Position numbers and translations under genes: made by a program. The notes under the pieces are model-generated. The model saw only the letters and a list, made by a program, of their open reading frames with translations, was not told the DNA's origin and made no database searches. This document shows positions 45,926 through 58,712 of a stretch of 62,000 bases of DNA, one piece after another. This DNA is from Gnetum montanum (Eukaryota; Streptophyta; Gnetopsida; Gnetales; Gnetaceae), in contig MNCI01008727.1 in the NCBI GenBank assembly GCA_015680685.1, positions 8,452 to 70,451 of the forward strand, given 5' to 3'. Positions within the stretch are counted from its first letter, which is position 1. Each line of letters begins with the position of its first letter.

Positions 45926-45981
45926 GATGTGCTTTGAATCCTCATATTTTTTTCTTTTCTTTTTGAATGAGGACCATACCA
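45926..45981 (-). other. Stem-loop module 1 of element E
   Basis: Minus-strand inner arms TCCTCAT and ATGAGGA pair perfectly around an A-rich loop. The outer arm GGTATG is mutated. Confidence 0.55.
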
Positions 45982-46732
45982 TGTAAGGACTTATTGGACT
46001 TCCTATTATGAAATGATGCAGAATCGTGAAAAGCTTACAAGAACATTTCTGCACATATGAAAACAAAAAAGCACAAAGAATATCACATCCCTTTGAATCC
46101 ACACACTGTCCAAACCTTTGATTCCTTATTAATTCAGAAACTACACAAGTCACTAATTTATTAAAGTTATATTAATGAAGAATAAACTACATGCTTCCAA
46201 AACAAGAAAAACCATAGAGTATGTGGATGGGTGGATGATGTGAACTCACTACTGATTACATAAAAAGAACCCATGTCCCAACCATCAGTAACAACATTTA
46301 AAGTCAGAAACTAGACATCAATAATCAAATTACAAATAAATCATACCACCATCAAGTGGTGCATTACCATTGTACTTGCCACCTTATTAGTAGAAAAAGA
46401 AGGGAAACACATCAAATATAAATAAACATAACCATGAAAGAAAAGAAAATAAAAGAGTAGACAATAGATATTGAATATATTAACATTGATGTAAAACAAA
46501 AACTAAGAAAAAACCAATAACATTAAGAATACAAATATGTAAAATAAAAATGCAAAACAAAGAAGTTATAAAACCAAAAATGTGTAAAATAAAAAGGTCC
46601 AAAACTAAGGGGCCATCAAAGGTGTTAGTATGGATGGACATCTTCCCCACAACTAAGTTAGAAGGGAGAGATCTGAAAGATTGAGCATGGTTGTCCATAT
46701 AACGAGGTGTTTGTTGTGTTGGTTGGTTTGGG

Positions 46733-47934
46733 CTACTGAATGTTGACTAGTTGTTTCTTGTTTGGGTTGTTAGGTTTGTAGATGATCATATCCCTAGATG
46801 GAAAATTCTCATCTATGATGTAAGGTCCTTCCCATAATGTTTGAAATTCGGTTCGTTGGGATACATGTGTAGGATTCCAATAGAGAACCTTGTCTCCTAG
46901 TTGAAACTTGACTTTTCTTATTTTGAGGTCATGGTGTTTCTTGTTGAATTCCTTATGCATTTCATTGGATGATTGAGTTATTAACCAATTTTTATCTAGC
47001 AGGTTGAGACTCATTAATCATTCTTTCTAAGCTAGACTTAGATCTAAGTTAAGTTCATAAGCTGTGAAGATTGTATGGAGCTCAGATTGGATGGGAAATG
47101 TTGATAGTTTTCCATACATAAGCTCATAGGGAGAATAACCTATGGGAAGCTTCCATGTGCAATGATAGGCCCAAAGGGCATCATTTAATTCAGTGTTCTA
47201 GTCCCTTCAGTATTTACTAATGGTATGCGTTAAGATTTTTGTAATCTCCCAATTAGTAACTTCAACTTGACCATTGGATTAAGGGTGATATGGTGTTGTG
47301 AATTTATGTTCAATCCCTAAGCATTGTATTAGCTTCCAGAAAGTGGCACCTATAAAATGAGTTCCATTATTAGAAATTAACACACAAGGTACACCAAACC
47401 TATTTATGACATTTTGTTGTGCAAACTAAGCAGTGGTGGTGGATGTACAGTTGATGATGGCTACTGCTTCTGCCAATTTGGTACAATAGTCAATTGCAAC
47501 TATTATATATGCCTTGTCATTGGATAAATATGTGATGGGACCCATAAATTCAATGTCCCAAATGTTGAATGGTTCAAGATGTTGTATCCATTGTTGTGGA
47601 TCCTTAATTCAATTTTTCATTCCACCATCCCTCTAGTAATGATCACAAGCACAGACAAATTGGTGTACATTCTTGAAGATTGTTGGCCAATAATACCCTG
47701 CCATGAGGATTTTTATGGCCATGCATCTTCCAACATAATGGCCCCCACAAGGACCTTCGTAAGCATCCTAGAGAATGCGAAGTTGATCTATATCAGGGAT
47801 ACACCAATGTACCAGGCCATTGGGACAAACCTTATAAAGGTTTTCATTAATCTCCATGAAATATTTGACCTAGTGAAGAAACTGTTGTTTCTCTCTAGTG
47901 TCTAGCCCTTGCAGCAATTCTTACTTAAGTAGAT
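46733..47934 (-). pseudogene. Integrase of element E
   Basis: Minus-strand reading gives YEGPCGGHYVGRC (first zinc His changed to Tyr), IEFMGPITYLS (first Asp now Glu), ISNNGTHF (second Asp now Asn), NGQVEVTN (Glu kept), and the C-terminal frame 46733-47014 with GDKVLYWNPTHV and LWEGPYIIDE. Stops are scattered. The plus-strand frame 47579-47905 is a shadow. The enzyme would be inactive. Confidence 0.78.
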
Positions 47935-49766
47935 AAGTGAAGATGGTGTCATACCATTTTGGTTCATCGGGCATTTGTGCATTGATAGCACTTGCAAGGA
48001 GAGATTCATTAGGGAATTGATTAGATAAAAAGCTCTTTTTCTCCTTGTTATCCCACCTTAGTCACGATAAGTGATTCGTGACCACATTATCCACATTTGT
48101 ATGATCTACTATTTTGAGATAAAATTCTTGCAAAATCACGAGCCATCATATGACATGGGGGCTCACCATTGGTTTATTTATTAAGAATTTGATGGCACTA
48201 TGATCTGTGTGCACAAACACTTTGTAGCCAAGCACATAGTGCCTGAACTTCTCTAAAGCAAACACCACTAACATCAACTCCTTTTTTATGGTAGTGTAGT
48301 TTATTTATGCACCTACGATGCTTTGGCTTGTGTAGTAAACATAATATGGACATTTTTTATCATCCATTTGCATAAGCATTACCCCCAAAGCATAATTTGA
48401 TGCATTAGTCATCACATGAAATGGTTTGGACCAATTTAGTTCTTGAAGAATAGAAGTTTCAACAAGGTTCTATTTTAATTGTTAAAATGTTGATTCACAT
48501 ATAGGGGTCTAGATGAATGATGCATCCTAATTCTACCAACAGCTTGGTGATTTTGGAAAAATTCTCAATGAATCACCAATAGTAGCCAATATGACCAAGG
48601 AATGACCAAACTTCTTTGATTGTTTCAGGTTGGTGGGTTATTCCTTAGATGACCATTATTTTCTCAGGATTCACCTTGATTCTTACTTTTGAGATGCAAT
48701 GCCCTAAGACTGTGCCTTCCTAGACTATAAGATGGTTGTTTTGCCAATTGAGCTAGAGGTTTGTTTTGACACATCTTTTAAACACCTACTCAAGATGGTC
48801 TAGCGCTTGCTCGAACATAGCTTCATAGGTAGAAAAATCATCCATAAAATCTTCTACCTTGATATTGATCTATTGTTGGAAAATGCTAACTAATCATTGA
48901 AATGTGGTTGGGGCATTACATAGACCAAATGGCATATATTAGTAAGCAAAAGTCCCCCAAGGACTTGTGAAAGTTGTCTTTTCCTGGTCCTCTGGTGCAA
49001 TTCAAATTTAGTTATAGCCATTATAACCATCAAGAAAGCTGTAATAACTATGCCCTGAAATGGTGTCTATAAATTGGTAGAAGAAAGGGAATAGAAAATG
49101 ATCCTTGAAAGTTGCCATATTAAGTAGTTGAAAATCAATGCATACTCACCATTTGTCTAGTTTCTTTGGCATAATCACAAGTGGACTAACCCACTCACTA
49201 TTTACGATAGGGTAGATGAATTCTACCTTGAGGAGTTGCTCAATATCCTTTTTGATAATTTATTTTAACTTGGAATTCAAAGGTCACTACGGTTATCATT
49301 TCAGCTTAATGGTTGGGTCAGTGTATATTCGATGTTGGCATATTCTTAGATCTATGCCAGTGTGTTTGGAATATAACCAGGTGAAGGCTACTGGCAATTT
49401 TTCCACAAATTTTATCAATATTTTCTATTGTTCTATAGAAATCTTGGCATTATTAATAATTGGCCTTCCATTTTTCAAAAATACGTACTCCATTCCAACC
49501 AATAGTGTCTTCAATTCAAGAGGCTCTTGTTTAAAACTGTCAAAAATTTTCAACTTACCCCAATTGATATCATTATTTTCTCCTTTAGAGAGTTGGTAGT
49601 AAACTTGCTCAAGTTTATCCATATTTGCTATGTATTTGTACATTAGGCCTTCAGTCGGTTCCATGCATAATGTACTACTGCTAGCATCAACTGTCAACCA
49701 TTAGGTGTCTTCTTGTTTTGTGGTTACTATGTACAAGCATTTCTGGATATCAGCTTCTGGTGTACA
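47935..49766 (-). pseudogene. RT and RNase H of element E
   Basis: The frame 49425-49697 is the protease-RT linker (GLMYKYIANMDKLEQVYYQL). Further left the minus strand gives the RT and RNase H regions in the same order as element F, interrupted by frequent stops. No frame over 100 codons survives. The catalytic loop lies near 48830-48850 as IDDF-like sequence. Non-functional. Confidence 0.7.
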
Positions 49767-50396
49767 CTACTTGCATGCAGAGATAGGTGTTTGCTTTATT
49801 GACCATAACTTTTGCACACAATGGCACCCTGAATCGATGTATGCAATACATGGAACTATCTTCTTTTTGATATTTCCAAACTCATTTTCTTTTGATATCT
49901 CCAAGTAAAGATCTCTAATGTTCATTTTAGCATCTATAGTACTTAGCCATGCCCTTCCAATAATAAGTGGAAAGTCCCCCTTACAATTCTCCACTTTGAT
50001 TACTAGGAAATCCGCTAGATATGACCATCCACAAATGGTGGTGACTATGTGTTCAACTAGTCCCAATGGAATAGTCATGGACTGGTCCACTAGTTCTTGC
50101 GAAATGTTTCTCTTTTTCAAAGAAGGAAGGTTCCATATTGTGTACATCTTATGCGAGATCAGATTAACACTAGAACTACAGTTAAGAAGAGCTTTGCAAG
50201 GTTCATTCCCATCAATTTCCAAATAAACTAGGGGGATTCTAGGATTAGATAATTTTTTGGGTTGGTTACTAGCTTGAATCAAATTAGATACAACATGTGT
50301 CAGCATTATAGTACAGATTTGAGAATGATTTTGGTTTGAAGGGCACTCAGATAGAGAGGAAATAGAGGAAGTTGGAGGAGTAGGATGACCAACCAT
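49767..50396 (-). pseudogene. Protease of element E
   Basis: 209 codons are open and cover the gag end and protease. The active-site motif is LLNCSSSVNLIS, so the catalytic Asp is Asn. Conserved later parts are TTICGWSYLADFLVIKV and PLIIGRAWLSTIDA. This is the longest surviving coding frame of E. Confidence 0.82.
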
Positions 50397-52804
50397 TGAT
50401 GTATCTGAGGGCTTTGGTGGATTGCAAGGTTGGAAGAAAGCTCTTTTAAATGTTCATGGTTCTAACTCAATGGATGAGTTAACTAATTGTAGATTAACTA
50501 CCCTCATAGTGTTCCTTTGCTATGGTTGTGCATGCAATTCACCCTACATGGATGGAGCAAGCGGTAGTTGTGCAGGAGATGGAGGAGTTGGTGTAGGGAT
50601 AGGAGGTACATGAGGATAGTAGGTGGTATTCCTCCTTGAATAGGGTGATTGGTATGTTTTAGAAAGGTAGTGATGAGATTGGTAAGTAGCAATATGACGA
50701 AAGAAATCCCTTGGAGATGAAGGTTGTTGAACATAGTAACCGTAGGGATCTAGTTACCAGTAAGGGTATTGTTATCTTGGAGGTGGCAATGCCCATGATT
50801 TTGGTTGTTTCCACTACTATTACACTTCGTAAGGTTGTGGAGGAGTTCCACTTGGGTAGTATTTTTGTGGTTGTTGGAACTGTTGAGGATTGCCTTGTGG
50901 ATAAGACAATCTTTTGGGCATTTTCCTTTGTGCAAGTTGTGGATGTAAGGCATAAACCTCAGATTCTTGCATGTGTGATACAATTAGGCAACATCACTTA
51001 GGATGTTCATATTAGCAAATATCACACCCACCATCATCATCTGAATCACTATCCACAGCCATATCTATCACAACTATCTTATCTTTACCCTTAGATTTGG
51101 CACATTTAGCTTCCTTACATCTTTTACGCTCTCGCTCATCTCTTTGCTCCTTAGACTCTTCAGTAATTTTTAGAACAACTTAAAAATTATTGTCCATGGA
51201 GTCCCATAATTGATCAACCTTAGCTATAATTTCTTATTTCAATTTTTGGAATGACAAGGTTTTTTGATTAACCACCTCATCTTTGGAAAATTCATCATCA
51301 CTGTCACAAAATCTAACCCCCTTCTTTCGAATAGAAGGGTCCCTATTATATTCTTCTACACTTTCATATTTTTCAGCTCTTCCTCCTCCTTAGTTACCTA
51401 CTTAATTAATTTTGGAATCCGATGAGCACTCAACTTTGTCAATCTCCCTTGGTCATAGACAGCAAGGGTTTTCCTGGTTTCGAACCATAACCTGTCTACA
51501 ATATGTCAAAGCTAATAAGGCCGAGAGTATCCATGGCTAGGACACCTATGCAATAGAGAGTAGTAATGGCTAATAGTAGCATCCAAGGTCTAATGATTCC
51601 CTTGTTTCCACTCTTGAATTTGTTTCCTTAGATTGGATACTCAGGAGTACGTTTGATATTTGACATTCAATAGTTCCAACATCGTACTCCACCACCTAAT
51701 TAATTTTGGTTCCAAGGATCAATACCAACTTTCTTCTTCCTTTATGAGTTTCCTTGGAAATAATTTAAGCTTTTGCCAATCATTTTCTATGTTTTTCAAG
51801 GCACATGCATCTTGTAAGGCCTAAAGATGATTTTATGGATTAGCATCATATCCTCCCTCGAATCGAGGAATATTGTTCATATCAAGCCTTTTTATTCTAC
51901 TATCCTTCACATGCCTTGTTGGAATCCTCATAGCCTTTGTAATATTTAACATGCCCCAAGGCACAAGTAGAGGTTCATCAAGGCCATGATGATGGTGCCT
52001 ACAATGTTCCCTACTAACCCTTCTTTATTGATGATTTGCCTCTCTAGATTACCCATGTCTTTGGTCACAACTGTCCTAACGATTCCTTGTGTTGTTCTGG
52101 TTCCATCGATTACCTTGATCATGATTATTTTGTCTGCAGCCACGATCTAAACCCAATGAAGAAGAAAATGATGATAAAGGGGAAGAAGAAGGGGAACTTG
52201 CTCTGCGCTGGCACCTATCATCCTTCCTTTGATGCTTGTGACCACAATCATGATCATGATCTCCTTTGTCTCCCTTTTCTTAACTTGCTTTTCTAGATCC
52301 ATTTTTGTCATTAGATTCATTTTGACTAGAACCTAGATTATGGACTGTGTATTATACAGTCTAGTTAAGGGCTTCTTGAACAAGGTCAAAGAGAGGAGAA
52401 TCACTAAAGAAATGGTTGCCTTCATCAAATGGGCCAAGCAGAGGTGGAAAGATATTTGATCATTTATCCTTCATAAGCTCATGTTGGTGCTCCAGCTATC
52501 GATCCCTTAATCTTTATGCTTCAGTAGGATGATAGTCCCTTGAGTTAGGATCTCACATCTCATATTCTCCATGGAGATGTTGAAGCCCATGTCATGCTAG
52601 CATTAACTAGAGCATGCCTGGAATAGATTAGTTAGGTGACAACACAATGTTACCTTCCATATCGCACCACCACGTTAGTTCATCTTGATGTAAGATGAAG
52701 GTAAAGTCTGGTACATACTCATCAAGATGAGCATATACCACTTGGTATTATTGAGGTACTTGAACTGCCCTAGGTAGAGATGGGCTCTTTTGAAAATAAG
52801 ACAT
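50397..52804 (-). pseudogene. gag of element E, broken
   Basis: The start is MSYFQKSPSL at 52804. FTFILHQDE and GNIVLSPN are kept. The capsid has MNNIPRFEGGYDANPQNHL and DWQKLKLFPRKLIKEEESWY. The zinc-knuckle-like CDIC-YEHPK-C lies near 51000-51035 with two codons turned to stop. A Gly/Pro/Gln-rich tail precedes protease. Confidence 0.75.
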
Positions 52805-52947
52805 TTGTGTTAGTAAATAGTGTGCAATTAAATTAAATTTAATAATAACAATAATAATTTTTGTTTTTGTAAGATTTGACTCTCAATGTTCAAACAACAA
52901 GGTTACTAAATTTCACTAGGCTTAGATAGCACATGAAGAACTACAGT

Positions 52948-52964
52948 TGCTAACAATGGCACCA
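52948..52964 (-). other. Decayed tRNA-Asp primer site of element E
   Basis: Plus-strand TGCTAACAATGGCACCA against CCCCGGCAACGGCGCCA; seven differences, six of them transitions. It is one base from the LTR. Confidence 0.65.
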
Positions 52965-52965
52965 A

Positions 52966-53843
52966 TGATGAATAGCAAGGTACCACTATGCCCAACCATA
53001 CAAATCATAAGTGTTCACATGTAATCCAGTTGAATTCCGTAGACTATAGTTACTAAGTACACTAGAGCCAAATAGTGTATTCATGTTGTTCATTTGTTGT
53101 CTTCCCAATCCCACTTGTAGAATGCAATTGTATGATTAAGTGTGACTGAGGCATAAGATTTTTATTATTTGTGTTTGCTTGGAATTACTCACCTAGAACA
53201 AGAATAAAAGTAAGAGTGATTAAAAATAGAAGAGATTAATTGCTAAGGAAACTAAAGTCTAATCTAGCCTAACACAAGTAACTGTTCCCACTTCCTGAAT
53301 ACATCTTGAACTTTGTGTGAACACTATTAGGTTATCAAACACTAATCGTTTATAAGCTACCAAGTATCACATGTATGCTTGAAGGGGTTATGAATGTGTA
53401 ATTTAACAATTTTCTTAATTAATCAAAATTAATTACTACATAAATAACATAAATGTAAATTGTAGGAAATAATAATATGTAAATTCATAAGAAAGAAAAT
53501 CTCAAGTGCTGCAAGGAATGGATCAAAGAGCTCATCTTTATTGCCAACACAATGATGTGCTCAGGTACATCAATGCTTGAATAAAGATCTGTTTACACTT
53601 AGACCTCCTGCTATGAGTACTTGAAAAATATTTTATCTTTTAAATGGAAAAACTATAAGAGCTTGACTACTAGCTAATAACTACACTCCCAATTTTGTGC
53701 CTGGGTACGATATTTATAGACCTAGGACTTGCACTACAATATGTACGATATCGCATCTTGGGCTGCAATATCATGTACCCGATATCATGTACCCGATATC
53801 ATGGCCACCTCAATATCGGAGTGATGAAAAACATGATTTATTA
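52966..53843 (-). repeat. 5' LTR of element E (878 bp)
   Basis: TGATGAATAGCAAGG to CATGATTTATTA (terminal CA mutated to TA). TATAAATA on the minus strand is at 53711-53718 and a GATATC cluster at 53737-53816. Confidence 0.85.
53737..53816 (-). promoter_or_regulatory. GATATC palindrome cluster, element E 5' LTR
   Basis: GATATCGCA, AATATCATG, two GATATCATG and AATATCGGA, starting about 20 bp upstream of the minus-strand TATA box. Confidence 0.6.
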
Positions 53844-56194
53844 GATCCCATATCTGCCCAAGGTAATTCAAGTACTTCAACAATACTGGGTGGTATATGG
53901 TCATCTTTATGAGTACGTACTAGGCTTTACCTTCATCTTACATCAAGATGAATTGATGCAGTGGCATGATATAGAAAAAAACATTGTGTTGCCACCTGAA
54001 CGATCTATTCCAGCCATGCTCTAGCTAATGTTAGCATGACACAAGCTTCAACATATCCATGGAGAATATGAGATGTGAGATCTGACTCAAGGGATTAGCA
54101 TCCCACTGAAGCGCAAAGATTAAGGGATCATTAGCTAGAGCACCAGCATGAGCTTATGAAGGGCAAGGGTCAAACATCTTTCCACCTTCATTTGGTCCAA
54201 TTGATGAAGGCGATCATTTCTTTAGTGATTATTCTCTCTTTGACTTTGTTCAAGGAGCCCTTAACTAGAATGTATAATCCATAGTACACAATCTAGGTAC
54301 TAGACATAATGGATCCAATGACAAGAATGAATCCGATGAAGCAAGTTAAGAAAATAGAGACAAAGAAGATCATGATCATGATCATGGTTGCAAGCATCAA
54401 AGGAAGGATGATAAGCATTAGCATGGAGCAAGTTTCCCTTATTCTTCCCATTCATTATCATCATCATCTTCTTCACTTGGTTCAGATTGTAGTTGTAGAA
54501 GAAACAACCATGATGGAGGTAACCAACGGGACCAAAATAATAGAAGGGACCATTAGGACAATCAGGACTGAAGATGTGGGTAATTTAGAGAGGCATTGTA
54601 GGCAAAACCATCATGGCCTTGATGAACCTCTACTTGCTACTTGGGGTATGTGAAATATTGGAGAGGCTGTGAGGATTCCAATAAGGCATGTGTGAAGGAT
54701 AGTAAAATAAAGAGGTTAGATATGAATAACATCCCTCGGTTTGAGGAAGGATATGATGCTAATCTACAAAATCATCCTCAAGATTTCTAGGATGCATGTG
54801 CCTTGCAAAATATTGAAAATGACTAACAAAAGCTAAAATTATTTCCAAGGATACTTATAAAAAAAGCAGAAAGATGGTATCGATCCTTGGAACCAAAATC
54901 AATCAGGCGGTGGAGTACGATGTTCGAACTATTTAATGAAAAATATCTAATGTATTCTAGAGTATCCAATATAAGGAAACAAATTCAAGGGTGGAAACAA
55001 AAGAATCATGAGACATTGGATGCTACTATTGGCTGATACTACTCTTTGAGGCATAGGCATCTTGGCCATGGATACTCTTGGCTTGATTAGCTTCACCATA
55101 TCGTAGATGGATTGTAGTTTGATACCAAAAAAACCCTTGGAATCTATGCCCAAGGGAGATTGACAAAGTTAAGTGCTTATCAGATTCAAAGATTAATTGA
55201 GTAGGTAGCTAAAGAGGAGGGAGAACTGAGAAAATGTGAAAGTGTAGAAGAATACAATAGAGACCCTTCTATTCAAAAAAAGAGTTTTAGATTTTGTGAT
55301 GGTGAAGATGAATTCACCAAAGATGAGCTAGTGAATCAGAAAACCTTACCATTAAAAAAATTGCAATCAGAAATCATGGCGAAGGTTGATCAATTATGAG
55401 ACTCCATGGATAATAAGTTTTAAGTTATCGTAAAAATTGTTGAAGAGTCCAAGGAAAAAAGTAGTGAGTGAGAGTGTCAAAGACGTAAGGAGGCTGAATG
55501 CACCATATCTAAGGGTAAAGGTAAAATGGCTATAATTGCGATGGCTATGGATAGCAATTCATATGATGATGGTGGATGTGATGTTTTCTACTATGAACAT
55601 CCTAAGGGATGTTGTCCAGTTATATCACACTTGTAGGAATCTGGGGTGTATGCCTAGCATTCACAACTTGCACAAAGGAAAACACCCAAAAGATTACCTT
55701 ATCCACAAGGCAATCCTCAACAATTTTACCAACCATAGAAATACTATTCAAGTGGAACTCCTCTGCAACGTTATGAATTGTACCAATAGTGGTAGCAACT
55801 ACAATCGTGGGCATTACCACCTCCAAGACAACAATACCGTTATTGAAAACTAGATTCCTATAGTTATTATGTTTAGAAACCTTTATTTCTAGGGGACTCC
55901 TCTAGTCATATTTTTTCTTACCAATCTTGCCACTACGCTCCTAGAATATACCAATCATCCTATCCAAGAAGGGATGCCACGTACTATCCTTATGTACCTC
56001 CTATCCCTGCACCTACTCCTCCACCTCTTGCACAACTACCACCTTCTCTATTCATGGAGGGTGAATTATCTATACAACCATAGAAAAAGAATGCTAGAAG
56101 GATAGTTATCCTACAATCAGTTAACCCATCTAGTGGGTAAGAATTATAGACAAAGAAGAGACACTTCTTCTAACCTTGTAGTTCACCAAAGCCC
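53844..56194 (+). pseudogene. gag of element F, broken
   Basis: It continues the leader at 32206 after element E is removed. FTFILHQDELMQWHDIEKNI and VLPPERSIPAML are followed by frames with stops. The capsid equivalent lies at 54590-55230 (MNNIPRFEEGYDANLQNH, shifted in places). The zinc-knuckle-like segment at 55570-55610 reads CDVFYYEHPKGC, with the second Cys changed to Phe. Then comes the Pro-rich tail. Confidence 0.75.
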
Positions 56195-56720
56195 TTGGAC
56201 AAATCAATGGTTGGTAACCCTGATTTTCCATCTTTCTCTATTTCCTCTTTATCCAAGTCCCTTTCAAACCAAAATATTTCTCAAATCCATACTGTAATGC
56301 TAACACATGTTTTATCCAATTGGATTCGAGTTGGTAACCTGCCGAGAAAATTAGTTGATCCCAGAAGTCCCCTAGTTTACTTGCAAATTGCTAGGAATAA
56401 ACATTGTAAGGCTTTTCTTGACTTTGGATTTGGTGTTAATTTGATCTTGCATTAGATGTACATAATGTGGAACCTTCCTCCTTTAATGAAGAGTAACATC
56501 TGGCTAGAACTAGTGGACCAGTCCATCACTGTTTCATTGGTATTGGTTGAGGACATCGTCACCACCATGTGTGGGTGGTCATATAAAGTTGATTTCCTAG
56601 TAATTAAAGTCGAGAATTGTAAGGGAGACTTTAATCATTATGGGAAGGACATGGCTAAGTACTGTTGATGCTAGAATGGGAATTAGTGATGTTTTCTTGA
56701 ATATATAAAAAAAATGAGTT
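56195..56720 (+). pseudogene. Protease of element F
   Basis: The frame at 56195-56455 ends at the active site FLDFGFGVNLIL (D-F-G where Athila has D-L-G) followed by TAG. The frame 56456-56668 continues with VEDIVTTMCGWSYKVDFLVI. The GRxWLST motif is shifted out of frame at the end. Confidence 0.78.
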
Positions 56721-58712
56721 TGGAAAGATTGAGAAGAAGAGAAGTTCCAGGTATCACATACAATGATTCAGGGTGCCATTATTTTAAAAAGCTATGGTTA
56801 GTGAAGCAAACATCTATCTTTTCATGTAAGCAATGTGCATTAAAAGCTAATATCCAAAAATGTCTATACGCAACAACCACAAAACAAGAAAGCACCCAAT
56901 GGTTGACAACCGATTCTAGTAGTAGTACACTATGCATGGAACTAACCGATGGCCTAATGTACAAATATGTTGCAAGTATGGATGAACTCAAGCAAGTTCA
57001 TCACTAGCTCTCTGAAGGAGCAAATGATGATGTTAATTGGGGTGAGCTAAAAATTCCTAACAATTTTAAACAAGATCCCCTTGAATTTAAGATGCTACCA
57101 ACTAGAATGGAGTACATATTTTTGAAAAATGGAGGCTAGTTATCATTAATTCCAAGCTTACTACAGAACAAAAGAGAAAACTGATAAAAGTTATGGAAAA
57201 ATGGTCAGCAGCCTTTGCTTGGTCATATTTTGAACTCACTGAGATAGATCCAAGAACATGCTAGCATCGAATATACACTAACCCTGTTGTCAAGCCAAAA
57301 TGATAGCTACAACAACGTTTGAATTCTAAGTTAAAACAAAATGCCAAAGAGGAGATTGAACAACTTTTCAATGTAGGATTCATCTACCCTATCACAAATA
57401 GTGAGTGGATTAGCCCTCTTGTGAATGCACCCAAAAAAAGAGGCAAATGGTGGGTGTGCATTGATTTCCAGTTACTCAACATGGCAACTTTCAAGGATCA
57501 TTTTCCATTGTCTTTCATCCACCAAGTTCTAGACATCATTTTAGGGCATAGCTATTATAGTTTTCTTGATGGTTATAGTGTCTATAACCAAATTTGAATT
57601 GCGCTAGAGGACTAGGCAAAGAAAACTTTCACAAGTCCTTAGGGGACTTTTCCTACCAACAAATGCCATTTTTTCTATGTAATGCCCTAGCTACATTTCA
57701 ACGATTAGTTCTCAACATTTTCCAACAATAGATTGATAGTGGGATAGAAGTTTTTATAGATGATTTTTCTACCTATGGAGCTATGTTCAAGTAAGCCCTA
57801 GACTTTCTTGAGCAAGTTTTGAAAAGATGTGTTGAAACAAACCTCTTGCATAATTGGCAAAAGAGCCATCTTATGGTCCAGGAAGGCATAGCCTTGGAGT
57901 TTCACAACTCAAAAGCAAGAATCGAGGTGGACCCTGAAAAAATAAGGGTAATCCAAGGAATAACCCATCAACCCAAAATAGTCAGAGAAGTTTGGTCATT
58001 CCTTAGTCATATTGGCTACTATCAAAGATTCATCAAGAATTTTTCCAAAATCGCCAAGTCATTGGTAGAATTGATGAAGAAAGATGCATCATTTGTCTAG
58101 ACCTTTGCATGTGAATCAGCATTTCAACAGTTGAAGTAAAAGCTTGTCAAAACTCCCATTATTCAAACACTAGATTGGTCCAATTTGTTTCATGTGATGA
58201 CTGATGCATGAAATTATGCTTTGGGGGTAGTGCTTACATAGATGGATGATCAAAAATATTCATACTACATTCATTACGCAAGCCAGAGCATCGCAGGTGC
58301 ACAACTAAACTACACCCCCATAGAAAAGGAGTTGATGGTAGTGGTGTTTACTTTAGTGAAGTTCAAGCACTATGTGCTTGGATACAAAGTGTTTGTGCAC
58401 ATAGATCATAGTGCCATCAGATTTTTAGCTTCATAGTACACATCAGATCATAATGCAGAAAGTGGGTGAGCCTGATGTCATATGGTGGCTTGTGATTTTG
58501 TAGGAATTCGATTTCACAATGGTAGATCAGAAAGGTGTGGAGAATGTGGTCATGGATCATTTATCACAACTAAGATGGGATGACAAGGAGAAAGAGAGCT
58601 CTTTATTTGATCAATTCCCTAATGAATCTACCCTTATAGGTGTTATTAATGGACAAATGCCTAATGAACTAAAATGGTATGACACCAACCTTACTTATCT
58701 ACTCAAGTAAGA
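56721..58712 (+). pseudogene. RT and RNase H of element F
   Basis: The linker frame 56714-57007 precedes RT. RT motifs: GFIYPITNSEWISPLVNAPK, WWVCIDFQLLNMATFKDHFP, YSFLDGYSVYNQI, and after a stretch of stops the catalytic FIDDFSTYG. Then HLMVQEGIALEF, and RNase H with NYTPIEKELMVVVFTL and VHIDHSAIRFLAS, ending ENVVMDHLS (Ala to Met next to the last Asp). The arrangement matches Athila. Multiple TAG and TGA stops. Confidence 0.8.

Larger units (their letters stand above)
44639..46732 (-). other. Post-integrase region of element E
   Basis: It holds, in reading order, an internal purine tract (46641-46657), an A-rich repeat (46490-46620), two stem-loop modules and a small conserved frame (44713-44970). 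Plus-strand frames at 45242-45457 and similar are shadows. Confidence 0.6.
32207..53843 (-). mobile_element. Element E: Athila-like Ty3/gypsy element nested in element F
   Basis: The 5' LTR is at 52966-53843. The internal region is 44624-52965. The 3' LTR is split by element G into 44107-44623 and 32207-32576. Removing E rejoins the leader of F with its gag. Flanks GAGCT (32202-32206) and GATCC (53844-53848) agree at three of five bases, so the target duplication is eroded or misplaced. Its pol keeps a linear order but many codons are stops. Confidence 0.85.

Noticed and set aside
47579-47905. 108-codon plus-strand frame
   Set aside because: Antisense shadow of element E integrase. The same type of shadow occurs in the F and G integrase regions (58849-59049, 37543-37776).
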